A DNA stretch of 64,000 nt, taken from assembly GCA_037013685.1 (NCBI GenBank), contig CM072887.1, forward strand, positions 50,271,154-50,335,153. Direction: 5' to 3'. Within the stretch, counting starts at the first letter, position 1; every line of letters begins with the position of its first letter. Made by a program: the position numbers and the translations under genes. The stretch comes from Acridotheres tristis. Its lineage: Eukaryota > Chordata > Aves > Passeriformes > Sturnidae. Shown piece after piece: positions 1 through 11,008 of the stretch. The notes under the pieces were generated by a model. That model ran no database searches and was not told the origin of the DNA. It saw only the letters and a program-made list of their open reading frames with translations.

Positions 1-808
1 AGATTCTTAGTAAGTTTGCAAATGTCACAGATCTGCAGGTCACAGATACCATATGGATTCAAATAATCACTTGCAACTAGTACTGGCCACGAAGGTGGGC
101 TTTTTATTTTCCACAGTTTTGTTTTGTTCTGTGTTGTTTTATGCATAGCTGGATGTATCTGCAAATGCTGTGACCTGTGATTAAAGCCTTGTGGAGAGCA
201 ATCCATAGGCCAGCATGTGTGAAAGAAACTGTGGTAGTGTTTATTGAGCAGAAAACACTTCACTATATACTAGCAAAGTGGAAGCTGAGGTCTCTGTACT
301 CTTTTTGGTTAGTTATTCTTTGAGAATTGTAACTCTTTTTCATGTTTTTACAGAAAAAAATTTTTAACCAATATTAGGAATTGTTTTCTATTGAATTCTA
401 TCCCTATTTGGGCATAAAATCTGTTTATTAGCCTAAAAAAAATACCGAGTACTTTTTCCTAAGGTTGTGACCAAACAGTACTGTCACATTTAAACAACAT
501 CAGTGCACTCCCTTGCTGTTTGATGTCTTACCACAGTCACACAGTTACTGAACACTGAAAATGAACTCGTCAAATAGCCTAATCAAAACTTATCTGGTTT
601 TAGTAGTTACATTCCCCCATTTCACTATAGACAGTGCATACTTTCTGTTCTATTGATAAAACCACTTGGAAAGCATTTCTACATGTTATAAAGAAAACTG
701 CCTGGAAAGACATTACTCATGAGCACATTTTTAGCTTTGAAATCAGCTGTGCAGTGCAATATGTGTAACATAGAATAATCTTTAAGATTCCTGCTAGCTG
801 GCACCGAA
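1..808. other. Non-coding DNA, no gene seen
   Basis: AT-rich unique sequence. The only local structure is the 9-mer GTCACAGAT occurring twice 15 bp apart (24-32 and 39-47). I see no recognisable repeat or coding frame. Confidence 0.5.
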
Positions 809-988
809 ATGAATCTTCAGATCCCTTGTTTCCACTTTCCTGCAGGACTCCCTGAAGATTACATGGAAAACAGCTCTGTCTTGACATGTGACAGAGTTCA
901 TATAAGAGCTCCAGCCCACAGTGACATTGGTGAACTCCAGCAGTACATTACACTGCATAAATTTGTACATATTGTATATAAAGTTTGA
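809..988 (+). other. Candidate short ORF or terminal exon (unproven)
   Basis: A 59-codon frame runs from ATG at 809 to TGA at 986-988. A textbook splice acceptor (pyrimidine run ending CTGCAG at 845) lies inside it, so an exon could instead begin at 846 in the same frame. The frame is closed upstream by TAA at 776-778. Its amino-acid mix is balanced and not low-complexity, including a stretch reading LPEDYMENSSVLTCDRV. I recognise no family. Two consensus Pumilio-type motifs (TGTACATA 964-971, TGTATATA 973-980) sit at the 3' end of the frame, as might be expected near a 3' UTR, but AT-rich DNA makes such motifs easily. No close AATAAA follows. It could equally be chance. Confidence 0.15.
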
Positions 989-1495
989 AGAATTTAGACC
1001 TTTGTATACATCTTTCTAGGATGTCAAGCTGCCTTGCTGGGTTGGAAAAGGCATCTAGCTAGTGAGTGATGGCACAAGGGAAGTATATGTTTTGGACACA
1101 CATTGTCTCTGATGACAAAATGGGGAGTGATCTGGTCCATTACAACTTTCAAAGTTGTGGGAAGTATCCTGGAAGCTCATCCAGGTCATAGGAAAAATAT
1201 CAGCAATTCTCAAGTCTCCTCCAGAACTCTCAGAATTTCCAAAGCAACCAAAACCAACTTTTACTACTTATATTCTATGAGGTAGAGGTTTCAGTGGGCA
1301 ACAATTCCATTTTTGCTGTAATGTCTGATAGGCAAATGAAACAAAGGTCTCAAAAGGAAAACTTTTCACCAATCATCAAGTTACTTATATTTATAATTCA
1401 CAAAATATGTGTTGCAATAAGAACTTGCATATTCTGCAAGTGCTGTTCTGAACTATGCTGTGCTTTTTCAGATCTGGGTTTGTTGTTTTGATGTG
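989..1495. other. Non-coding DNA, nothing recognised
   Basis: Unique AT-rich sequence. Short frames here carry no domain, signal or repeat that I can identify. Confidence 0.5.
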
Positions 1496-1562
1496 GTTTG
1501 GACTTTCTTTTTGTTGATGTTTTGGTTTTGGCTTTGTTTTGTTGGGTTTTTATTGTTGTTGC
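1496..1562 (+). repeat. GT/T-rich low-complexity tract
   Basis: A run built from TTTTG, TTTTGG and GTTG units, without a fixed period. It explains the long Phe/Val/Leu/Gly-rich frames in this spot. The complementary type (A/C-rich) occurs near 54.95 kb. Confidence 0.6.
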
Positions 1563-4507
1563 TAGTAGAGGTTATTTTATAATGATTGGTGTTTGTGTAC
1601 GTGTATGCATGTGCACATAAACTGGGAAACATCATATTTCTCATATTCTTAATTGATTTGTCTGAGTTTCATAGAGTAAGGCTGGAGTTGTTGCTGAGGA
1701 ATGATGTTTCTCTATTTTTATCACAGTGCCCATGTAGTTCAAAGTGTAGTTATAGATTTTTGCTCTTAAAAAATAATTTTATAGCTGAATTTTAAATTAC
1801 TTTCCCACAATTATAGTTCCTATGCTGAAGTCCACAAGGAGGCCCTTGAATTTCCAGTGATCCACCTAGAGAACCACACTGATTTTGCCAGATACTTTGG
1901 AGACAAGCATTCCCTCAAGAGCACTAATACACATGTAATTGGACCAAGTAGAACCTGCCCACAGCATCCAGTTAATGATTTTGCCCTGTGCTTTCTATCT
2001 GACAACAAGAGAGCCAGCAGCCAGTAACTGCACCAAGTAAAAATCCCTGAACAACCTCAAGGCTCTGATGATTTACGAAAACCTTTAAAAACACAGTTTA
2101 TGCTTCTGTATATTTTTCCTATCACTGCTGCAACTGTGATTTATATAAGGAGTGCCTGTGCCCACTTTGGAAATATCGTCTTATGTTGTGCAATCACTTC
2201 CGAGCTGTTCTGCACGCTGTGTACTTTGATGAATAATACTTCACACAGAGACATTCCCAGCAAGCATAGAATTCGGAGGGAGAGGAAAAACCCAACCCTG
2301 TCTACTACTAAAATTGTTTCTGTTCTGTGGTGAAGGCAACCACCAGTTTGTGTGTAGTGGCATTTTTTCACTGCACACTTCAGAAAGGCCTTGGTGGCTG
2401 TAGTCTACTGTGCTCTTGCCCTTTCCCAAACCCACAACAAAAAGATACATTGCTGGCACCCATATCTATAATACTAAAAGTCCTATTTTACATGCCAGTT
2501 TAAAATAACCCTTGGGATAACATGAGTGTATTTAAAGTCTCTGCAATGTGTTTAAATGAAAGAAGTTGGTGATGTGATTGACAATCACTACTAATAGGCG
2601 TAACCTATGCTAAAATTTCTGTTTGAACAGGCAGAATGCCTATACTAAACTGACAGCTTGAAGGCCATAGAAAAGTTTGATTAACTTCCTACAGATATTT
2701 GATCAGTGGCCATGGCTGCATATACTAGGAGCTTTGTAGAAACTTCTTTCCTTCTTTTATTATCTTTGCAGGCTCCTTTTACATATACAGCCTGAATAAA
2801 ATAATCCTGGCAACCTAACCCCTGTAATCTCCAGACTTGTCTAATCTTCAAAAAAACCTTGATAGTGTTACCTCTTCTAAGGACTCTTCATTTGAAGACG
2901 CCACTTATGTCTTCAGCTCTTTCACACTCTTATTTTATGTTGAATTCATCTGTCCCGAAAACATTAGGATTTATGGTTCACTCCTTACTTCTTAACATCT
3001 GCAAATTAGTAGTGGTGGATGATGATAGAAATTAGTAATAGTGACGTGTTGTTGTTATTGAAAAGAATTAATCTTTTGTTGTGATTTTCACCTTTTAAGT
3101 AAAATCTGAATCTCAGACTGAGTGAAAAAGCTTTTAATTTTCCTAGGCTTTGGGGATCCTTTCATAGTGATTGTCATAAGCAGGTGATTAGATATCAAGC
3201 TATCACTGTGGAACTCTGTATAAAACATAAGAGAGTTTTCCTATTGGGATGATAAATTAAGTACAACATCAGATGCTCCTGTGTGTGGTATTCAAGGCTG
3301 GTCAGGAAACAAGAATTCAGTTTTGACAAATCATATAAAGATTTCTGGGCTAGGTTTTGTCTCACACTGGAGAAATCTCAGATCTTTTAAAGCTGGTGGA
3401 ATAAGTTGAACCCAGATTTCCTATATCCCTGAGCTGTGAAAAACAGACTGTAAAAGCAGCCTCCTAAAATATTAAGTTGGTGCTGTCTCATCTTATCTGA
3501 GAACTGACTGGCCGTTAGGTTCTTCTAGGAGGAGAGATGTCACCATACTCCAGTATAAGTCAGAGCTTGAGAGAGAAATCTGCTTCAATTTTCTGAGAAG
3601 CCAATGAGGAAGTGATTCAATCTTTGATTCTTCTGCTGCATGTTCTCATGGCATCTTTGTCTCCCATCAAAATCCTGAACAGTAGTCTTGGCTTAATGAC
3701 TGGTAAAAATTGTCTTTTCAACAATGGCAGCAAAGAATTAACACAATGACAGGAAGCAAAAAGTGTGTTTCCACGATGATGGAAGGAAATGTGGATCTAT
3801 TAATATGTATTTTCCACCATGTCAAGGAAATCTTAGCCTCTCTTCCCTGTTCCTCCCTTGGCTTCCCCCATCCTTACAATTTGCAAGCTTGCACTGAAAC
3901 TGCAGCTTCCTGAAAACCAGTGTGATTTATATTTTGATAGAATTTGCTGCTGTGACTATAAGGTACATCAAACAATTTTTTAAATCCTTGAATCTAAACA
4001 TGTTATTGGACAAAGTAATTTAGAGTTATTTATTTCTGTCAGTACCAATTTTTCTGTGTTATCTTCTTTTAAGAAATACCCTCTTGATATATATAATGCT
4101 GGACAAATGTCTTTCAGAAATTTGTTTTGAGAAATTCTAGGGGTGAGAAAACTACTGTAATAATATTAAATGCTGTTATATAGTACAAGGCCACAAAACC
4201 TAGTCAAGAAGAACAGATCATTATTTAGTTACAAGAGGAAAAAATCCAGTGAATTTGCTGTATAATAGTTACAGATCATGTGTTTATTTTATTCTTCTAT
4301 CTCATGAGATAGGAAAATGGATCAACTATTTGCTGCTAAATTATTTCATTTTCTCAATATATAAGCATATGTAAAAAGCTTCCAATTCTTCATTTGTGAA
4401 CTATGAAGAAGCTACAAGAGAAATGCTTTCTCTAAAGGCCCTTGGATTAAGCACTTCTCAATCTAAATATTTGGCTCTTTGCCATTCGCTGGCTTTATCA
4501 ATCATTT
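1563..4507. other. Non-coding DNA, nothing recognised
   Basis: About 2.9 kb of unique AT-rich sequence. Frames on both strands overlap each other near 2.1-2.46 kb, and none resembles a known family. No repeat ends or tRNA boxes were found. Confidence 0.5.
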
Positions 4508-4586
4508 GCATTTACATAGCACTTTGCAAACACTATTAAAATTACGTCTTGCCTCATTCCTGTGTGAAAGGTAAATATCATGCCAT
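4508..4586 (+). repeat. Ancient MIR/L2-type retroposon 3' end remnant
   Basis: The stretch starts TTTGCATTTACATAGCACTT, continues TGCAAACACTATTAAAAT, and then has a CCTCATTCCTGTGTGAAAGG-like segment. This is the order seen at the 3' ends of amniote MIR/CORE-SINE and L2-type elements: a TAGCACTTT block, then a 'CCTCACAAC..CCTGTGAGGTAGGTA' block. The match is from memory and degraded, so the exact family is uncertain. Confidence 0.4.
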
Positions 4587-5944
4587 ATTCATTAGAAAAT
4601 GTGGCTAGATTTATATAGATACTAGTGAGAACACAGTTAACCAGTAAGTTTTCCTATACATATTTGTGATTTTCCCTCATTTTGTATTTTTGCAGAGAAC
4701 AGGATTGCCATGTCATTTATTTAATAGATGTGTCTACCTCTACAGATTGAATCCATTCTACATTAGTAGCAATGTATATAACTATACTCTCACAGCATGA
4801 CGACTCTCAATTTATGTTGGTATCATCCATTTGAAATTATAATGCCATGATAGGCTCAGCTTCTGCCTGGGACATAGTTAGCATTCCTGCAGTAACCTTC
4901 TAAAGTACCTTAATCACTCAAGGGTATTAAAGTAAAGATATTGCCCATTGAAAAATGAAACATGGGTGTTAGCACAGGGTTCCTGGGTTGGAACCTGTTA
5001 CTTGCTTGTATTGGCAATATATAAGCAATGCCAGAACTACCCACTCTTAAGGTTTTTAAATTATATAATAGTTTTTGTAAGAACTGCATAGAGATTGTGG
5101 GAGAGAGCATGCGGTAAACATATATATGTGTATTTATAGTGGAACATCTGCTGTACATTCAGATTTATGTTATTCTTCATATACATTAAAAAACATTTTT
5201 ACTCAGAGATTACATTCTGGAATCAGTATGTCACAGAAAGCAAGCTTTAGTTTTTTGAAGTTTATTCTTAAAAACTTATAATTGATGAAAAAAGATTCTT
5301 CCTCCTGCCACAGAAGCGTTATTTTCTGGGCCATGTTGAAAGTGGTGTGAGAGAGGTGTAAAAAGCAAAAGATGGGAACAACAATGTGGTTGTACTTTGC
5401 CTTCATCCCTGCTTCCCATGCTGAACCCTGCCAAGACATTGGAGCAGGCTTTTTTCCTCCTGCCTCTCCCCGACCCCATGTTCAGCCCTTGTTCCCTACA
5501 GGCCTGCTGGTCCCAGGTGCTTCCGATGAAAAAAGGGAGCGAGCTTAGCCTAAGTAGCAGGGGAGATGAGTCACTTACTTTGAGGCACAGGATAAACAAA
5601 GGCCTTACCTAAGGAGGCTTCCTCGTTTTTTACATGGCAGCAACTTTCTCCCTTTGAGAAAGCTGAAGAGGCTCAGCCAAGACCACTCATCTTCTGTAAG
5701 TTATGAGTGCCTCTGTTGCTGTGGATTTCTCTCATATTCCAAGCATGTTTGCTGGACTACTTCTATTACCAAGAATTTAAAACCATAAGTGCTGTGAATG
5801 AGGAAGTAAGACAAGAGAAAACATCTGATGCCAAACCAAAATACTTTTTTTACAGTTGTGACTGCTATGTTTGACCTGCTAAATTGAATATTAAAATGGG
5901 GCCAGGTAGGTCAGAAGTCCTGTCTTGCATTTCTGGCTTCTGAC
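4587..5944. other. Non-coding DNA, slightly GC-richer patch near 5.4-5.5 kb
   Basis: Mostly unique AT-rich sequence. At 5430-5530 the base composition is more GC-rich and frames open on both strands, up to 107 codons on the minus strand. They are mutually exclusive and unlike any family I know. Confidence 0.45.
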
Positions 5945-5968
5945 TTAGATTTAGATTTAGATTTAGAT
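5945..5968 (+). repeat. (TTAGAT)4 hexanucleotide microsatellite
   Basis: Four perfect tandem copies of TTAGAT, followed by a degenerate partial copy (TGATTTAG). It differs from the vertebrate telomere unit TTAGGG and is too short to be an interstitial telomere. Confidence 0.85.
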
Positions 5969-8304
5969 TCTGATTTAGTCGCAACCCTCTCACTCAAATT
6001 CACAATAGCAATGCCATTAAGTAGAGGATCAAGACCTCTTTTCTTTAACCTGCCAGTAATTTGTCTAGGAATAAGTGGTAATTACTAGCCAAGATTTGAA
6101 AAGTATTGCTTATGATTTTCCCCCCTTTTGGCATTGAAAGTTTATTTCCATCTTCTCCCCAGCAAGCTAACTCTTTGAGTAATATATACTTTTATTATTT
6201 TATTAGTATACATTTAGTAGCACTACTATCTGCCTGTGGCAGAATTTTTGATGTATGACAGTGTAGATAAGTTATCTCAATTGCTATCTACAACATAATT
6301 AATTCTCGGACAGGGTTGAAAGAGAGGTATATTTGGACCTAGTATCAATCAAGCTGAGTGCTGTGATTGAGTTTTAGTGCTTGATTTATATAAAAATGTT
6401 ATGAAATTTTCATTAGTTTCATAAGAAAAAAAAATCTCTTTTCATGAGGAAAACCAAGATGTCTGAATTTCAAGTCCAGCATTTTATTTTTCAGTTCTGC
6501 CAGAAGCTCAAAAGAAGTTGATCATAGAGCTCTAACAGTGAGTATTCTCGCTAAAATTCCTGTAAAATCTGATTTTCTTGCATATTTCTTGCAATATAAT
6601 AAACTTATATATAATATAATAATTCTTCTTAGCCATTAAACCCTCTTCCACATTCCCAGCTGCAAAGAAGATGCTTATATACAGGCTATCATTCTTCATG
6701 CCCTACACATCAAGTGTTGGAAAAGTATTTTTTTTCCCTTTTGGTGTTTTATTTTTTAAGCTAGCCACCCAGGCCACAGGTACCTTAGAGAATAGACAAT
6801 AGAAATTCCACTCTATTTGTTTCCTGGGAGTTCCTTTCTCCTTTGCAAACACGACCAGGAAACATATACAGAAGTAAAATATGACTTCATGAGGGATTTT
6901 TGGAAAGCATTTTAAAAATATGTCCTCCACAGTTTTGCAGTACTTCAGGGAACATTTTGATCTCTTTGGAAAGGAAATGATGCCAGTGAAGTTGTGTCAT
7001 CTGTGCTACAAGGGATGGGTAGATGATACAGGCCTGATACTCAGATGAGAGGAGAATGCAAGCTGAGCACAGCACCTAACTGCTCCATGAGAAAGGAACT
7101 GCTTTCCCAGTTCTTATGTGGATAATGACAACTGGCCTCTGCCAATCAATTCTTTCATATCTCAAGCAGGTAGATTTCTTAAGATGAAGCTGCAAACAAA
7201 AGGGGAAGTTTTCATCAGGTGTAAAGCACATGAAGGAGAGGTAAGAGTCTTGTGGAAGGGTGCAAGTGCAGCTATGGAGACAGGAAATTCTCTCTCCATC
7301 CAGTATTGCTGCAGTAAGGGCAGAAAGTATGAAGCCACAAACTTCATGAGTTCAGCTACCTTCCTGATCCAACCAGAAAAATCTGTTATTCCAGATGTTA
7401 GAATCTGTGGTTAAATGCAGTGACAATTACCCCATGAGTAATTACGTTACATATGAAAAAAAAAATTGTATCAAAATTGATTAGTATATAGATCGTACAT
7501 ACTATGAAAGCAAATGAGCAAGTAAGAGGAGGGAATGATCCTAAAAGTGAATACAGGAAGGCAGGAGCACTTGCCTCGACGTGTGGGTCAGTTACTCTGC
7601 CAGAAATCCAATTAAATATGCTTTTGTTTTTGATAAGGTACTTTATAGCTTCTCCTTGCATGTATTTCTGATGATACTTTCTTATATATTCTCTCTGGCA
7701 CACCACTTTCATTATTTTCCTATCACTTTATTGACATGTGTAACATGCACTATTGCTTTGTCATGCATTAGCCACAGCAGCACAATTGGACTTACAGCTG
7801 TTTAGTCCATGGATAAATTTGACCCAGCTGGATGTGGACAAACTAGGAGTGAAGTTATTTTGAACAAGTATGATACCGTACATTTGGTCTTAAAACTGGC
7901 TATCAACTAAAAAGAGTAATATTTCCAAAAGCATGATTAGAGCTCGAGGGCTACATTTGAAAAGATGTGGGGGGAAAGTTGAATGAATAAACTTTATAAT
8001 TGGGAACAGGATTTCAGTATTTATCTCCCCAACAGCATTTAAATAGCAATAATAATTTTAAAAACCCACATTCACTAATTGCATCAAAAGTGTGAAGAAT
8101 AAATTTTCAAAATTATCCTTTCCTCTGCTTTCAGATTTGGTTTAGTAGATCGTGGGTCATGTGCAGTATTCTCCAAATTCAAATAGCAAGCTATCATATA
8201 TTTTTTCTGTTTCTTTACAATTGATAACTTTTAACTGGCTATGTAACTTTGGAGCAGATCTGTTCCAAATAAGAGAATCTGCTTAATTCCCATGATATCA
8301 CTTA
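5969..8304. other. Non-coding DNA, nothing recognised
   Basis: Unique AT-rich sequence with runs of A or T (6425-6432, 7457-7466). The frame at 7118-7414 begins at GTG rather than ATG and has no recognisable domain. Confidence 0.5.
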
Positions 8305-8431
8305 GGCCCTGATCTTGCAATCACATTTGCACAGATGGACTCCTGTATCTAGACTGAGCCCACATATGCCAAAGAGGCTCCAGACAATGAAGGCATTGGC
8401 TCATGGAAATCCAATTGCAAGATCAAGACCC
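8305..8431. mobile_element. Short inverted-repeat DNA transposon (MITE), ~126 bp
   Basis: The left end GGCCCTGATCTTGCAAT (8305-8321) and the right end ATTGCAAGATCAAGACC (8414-8430) are reverse complements at 15 of 17 positions. The interior is a weaker inverted repeat around GAGCCCACATATGCC and GGCATTGGCTC. The element has no coding capacity. The end sequence resembles the 'GGGCCTGATCCTGCAA' ends of old MITEs common in turtles, crocodilians and birds; this resemblance is from memory. Flanks are TTA on the left and TAA on the right, compatible with a decayed 3-bp target site of PIF/Harbinger type. It would have been mobilised by a transposase supplied elsewhere and is now a fossil. Confidence 0.65.
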
Positions 8432-9089
8432 TAATTCCCTTTAGTTTTGTCTCTTCCTAATGAGATCTGTCAATTACTTATAGTAATTAGGTGGGCAATG
8501 GATGTTAATAGGACGAGATTTTAAATATGCTACTTCAAAATTATATGAATAAATCATACAAATTTCTTTGCCTGTCTTTTACCATATGTCTTCCTTTAAA
8601 TCTATATCATTTGTTTTATATCTGTTAAAAAAAGCACATAATATAGAGGCACCACAGTTGACTTTGAAGAATTTTAAAGGTGAAGTGAAACTTTTCAATA
8701 ACAGTCACAAAAGAGAAATTTTAAAAAATAATGGAATTGTTTGATTTTAAAAGAAAGTTATGGATTTACTAGTAGGGGTGCTCCATGTTATTTCTTTTCT
8801 CATGTTGTTAGTACTCACTTAGGAAACAAAAGTTTTTACAGTAAGTGGCTTTTAATTTGTACATTAGAGGGAATGAGATTGCAATGCTTATTTTGCTTTT
8901 TAGGGCATGATTCACTCCTATATTGCTTAGGTTTAAAGTTGGTGTCATTTATTAAAATCAGGAGAAATCTGATGGGATATCTTTCATTTCTTCATAAGAC
9001 AGATATGCAAGTAGTTGTCAGTAAAATGCAGATTTTAATCCATTTTCCTGACTTTAATGTAACCTTATGCAAATAACATATTACAATAT
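8432..9089. other. Non-coding DNA, nothing recognised
   Basis: Unique AT-rich sequence. An open frame at 8741-9076 (111 codons, non-ATG start) has no recognisable features and lies in very AT-rich DNA. Confidence 0.45.
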
Positions 9090-9520
9090 GCATCGTTAGT
9101 GTGCTGGGCACTGGATGTCTACAGTGGAGAAAACAAGCTTAAGTTAAGCACATATGCCTTCACACTGCAGAATGCTCAGCTGCCAGATCGGGTCAGTGCT
9201 AGAAAATTACAGGTTCCAGTATTTTAAATAGAGTCTTTGCAGAGAGCACCATTAAATAACTGCACAGATCTGTTCATGTCTCCAAGCAGAGGCAATAATT
9301 GGTAACTCTTGTCATTACGTGCAAGCACTGTGCTCCTCCAAGAATAGCCCAGTGTGATTAGCTCTCGGTAGATCGGCTGTTCCCTCACCAGCTCTCCAGT
9401 GGCTTTTCCTCTATGTGCATTTGCAGATAAAGCCACTGTAACTGAGCACAGCTGATGAGTCATCTCGCTCAGTTCTGTACATCTGTTCCAAAACAGTTCA
9501 TTGTTTTCTCGAAAAAAGAA
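9090..9520. promoter_or_regulatory. Candidate conserved non-coding element with AP-1/MARE site
   Basis: Composition shifts to balanced, high-complexity sequence. It carries a perfect AP-1 site TGAGTCA (9456-9462) within GCTGATGAGTCAT, which is half of a MAF recognition element. TTACGTGCAAGCAC near 9315 and TAAT-type homeodomain cores are also present. The minus strand is open for 131 codons across 9224-9619. The peptide resembles no family I know and lacks a splice-site frame, so I favour a regulatory element over an exon. No alignment was made. Confidence 0.35.
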
Positions 9521-10704
9521 CAAACTTCTATTTTTAAGAAAGTCTGGGTTCGCAACAGTGTTATTAAGGGAAAGCTCAGGCAGAAATCTTATAATCTTAG
9601 CCTGTGACATGAAGAACACTCCTGCTGCAGGCCAACAGTAATACTTAGTCTAAAAATGCTTTTTTTGACATTTTTATTTTAATCTGTTGGCTTTTCTCTC
9701 TCTCACCTAAATGCAGAATTCAGACTGTGTTTTGTTTCCTAAATCACATTTTATTTCTAGGGATTAGGGGTGATTCAAAAGTAGTTGAAAGCAGAATGCA
9801 GCTGGAGTGCTCATCTAGTTCATGTACAATAAGGGCTCTTAGCACTTCTGCCCACTCCTGGTCTTTTGAAATGCACTATTTCAGCCGGCTATTTAGTTTA
9901 CACTTCTTCAAATAACCATAGATACACACACCTAAAAGATCAAGAGTTTAAGCTTTTATTTAAAAATAGACAATTGGGTATTTTGGCACTACTGAGGAGT
10001 CACAAAGGATGATAAAAATGTATATTTGAGCTAAATCATGTACTGTATCTTAAAATTATTAATTAGAATGGATAAATTTAGATATGGCTACTGGTGTACT
10101 AGAGCACAATACTTTAACTTGAAGCTCTGTTGGCTAGAACTTAAATGTTTCCAGCTTGTTTAATATTGACTTAGCAATCATCAGAAGAACTTTACTGCTT
10201 ACAAATGAAATAATTTGTTTGAATATTTGTTTAACTCTTAAACACTAATGTCAACTTTATGATTGCTAACTCAGTAGTTGAATAGGGTCAAAATCTGGGA
10301 ATTGAGGAAATAAATCAGTCAGAAAAACTGGAGTGCAATTGATTCTGCCTTTGAGCTGGGAAATAGACTTCTTGACTTCAAAAAGTTCTTTGTACTGCTC
10401 TGCAAAGATCAGATTCTCAAATGCTAAACCTTAACACTTTTGCAAGCAGAAGGATTTTAATTTTCACAGTGAATGCATTATGAATTTATGAGGTTTTTAG
10501 GACAGTAACTGGGGCAAACTTGCTTGGTAAAATGATATAAGTGAGCATACAGACAGAAGTGTTGGTAGTTAATAGCATTCTTTGGAATAAAAATTAAAAA
10601 TCCCAGATCTGTAGATGTTTACTGAGAAATGGTAAACAGGTGAAAGGGAAATGATAATGGTGGAATTGAGAACTGGTCTGAAGAGTTGAACAGAGGTCAG
10701 TATT
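9521..10704. other. Non-coding DNA, nothing recognised
   Basis: Unique AT-rich sequence. No repeat ends, coding frames or notable motifs were found. Confidence 0.5.
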
Positions 10705-11008
10705 TACACGGGACTTACAAAAAACTGGAGTCACTTTTTACAAGGGTAAGTAGTGACAAGACAAGAGCTTACAGCTTTAAATGGAAAGAGGGTAAGTTTT
10801 TGAAAATTAGGAAACATATCTTTACTGTGATAGACTGCAGGCTGCCTAGGAAAGTTGTGGATGCCCCATCTTTGTGAGTGTTCCAGGTCAGGCTGGATGG
10901 GGCTTTGAGCAACCTGGTCTAGTGGAAGGTGTCCCTACCCATGGCAAGTGGTTGGAAGTAGATGATCATTAAGGTCCCTTCTAGCCCAAACCATTCTAAG
11001 ATTCTATG
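10705..11008 (+). mobile_element. CR1 LINE, 5'-truncated 3' end (~300 bp)
   Basis: Diagnostic avian CR1 blocks occur in order: ACTTTTTACAAGGG, GGCTTTGAGCAACCTGGTCT (10901-10920), GGAAGGTGTCCCTACCCATGG, a GATGATCATTAAGGTCCCTT-type block, and the terminal ATTCTATG (11001-11008). This is the 3' untranslated end of a LINE that copies itself by target-primed reverse transcription and usually arrives truncated at the 5' end. Relative to the family pattern about a dozen bases are missing around 10828-10848, between TTTACTGTGA and the GCTGCCTAGG block. The copy is old and inactive. The frame read through 10686-10877 is part of this element, not a gene. Confidence 0.93.

Noticed and set aside
5276..5612. 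Overlapping frames on both strands (107 and 71 codons)
   Set aside because: Mutually exclusive, no known domain, and a locally GC-richer composition explains them.
5945..5968. Interstitial telomeric repeat
   Set aside because: The unit is TTAGAT, not TTAGGG, and only four copies are present.
10686..10877. 63-codon frame
   Set aside because: Lies within the CR1 3' end and is not a host gene.
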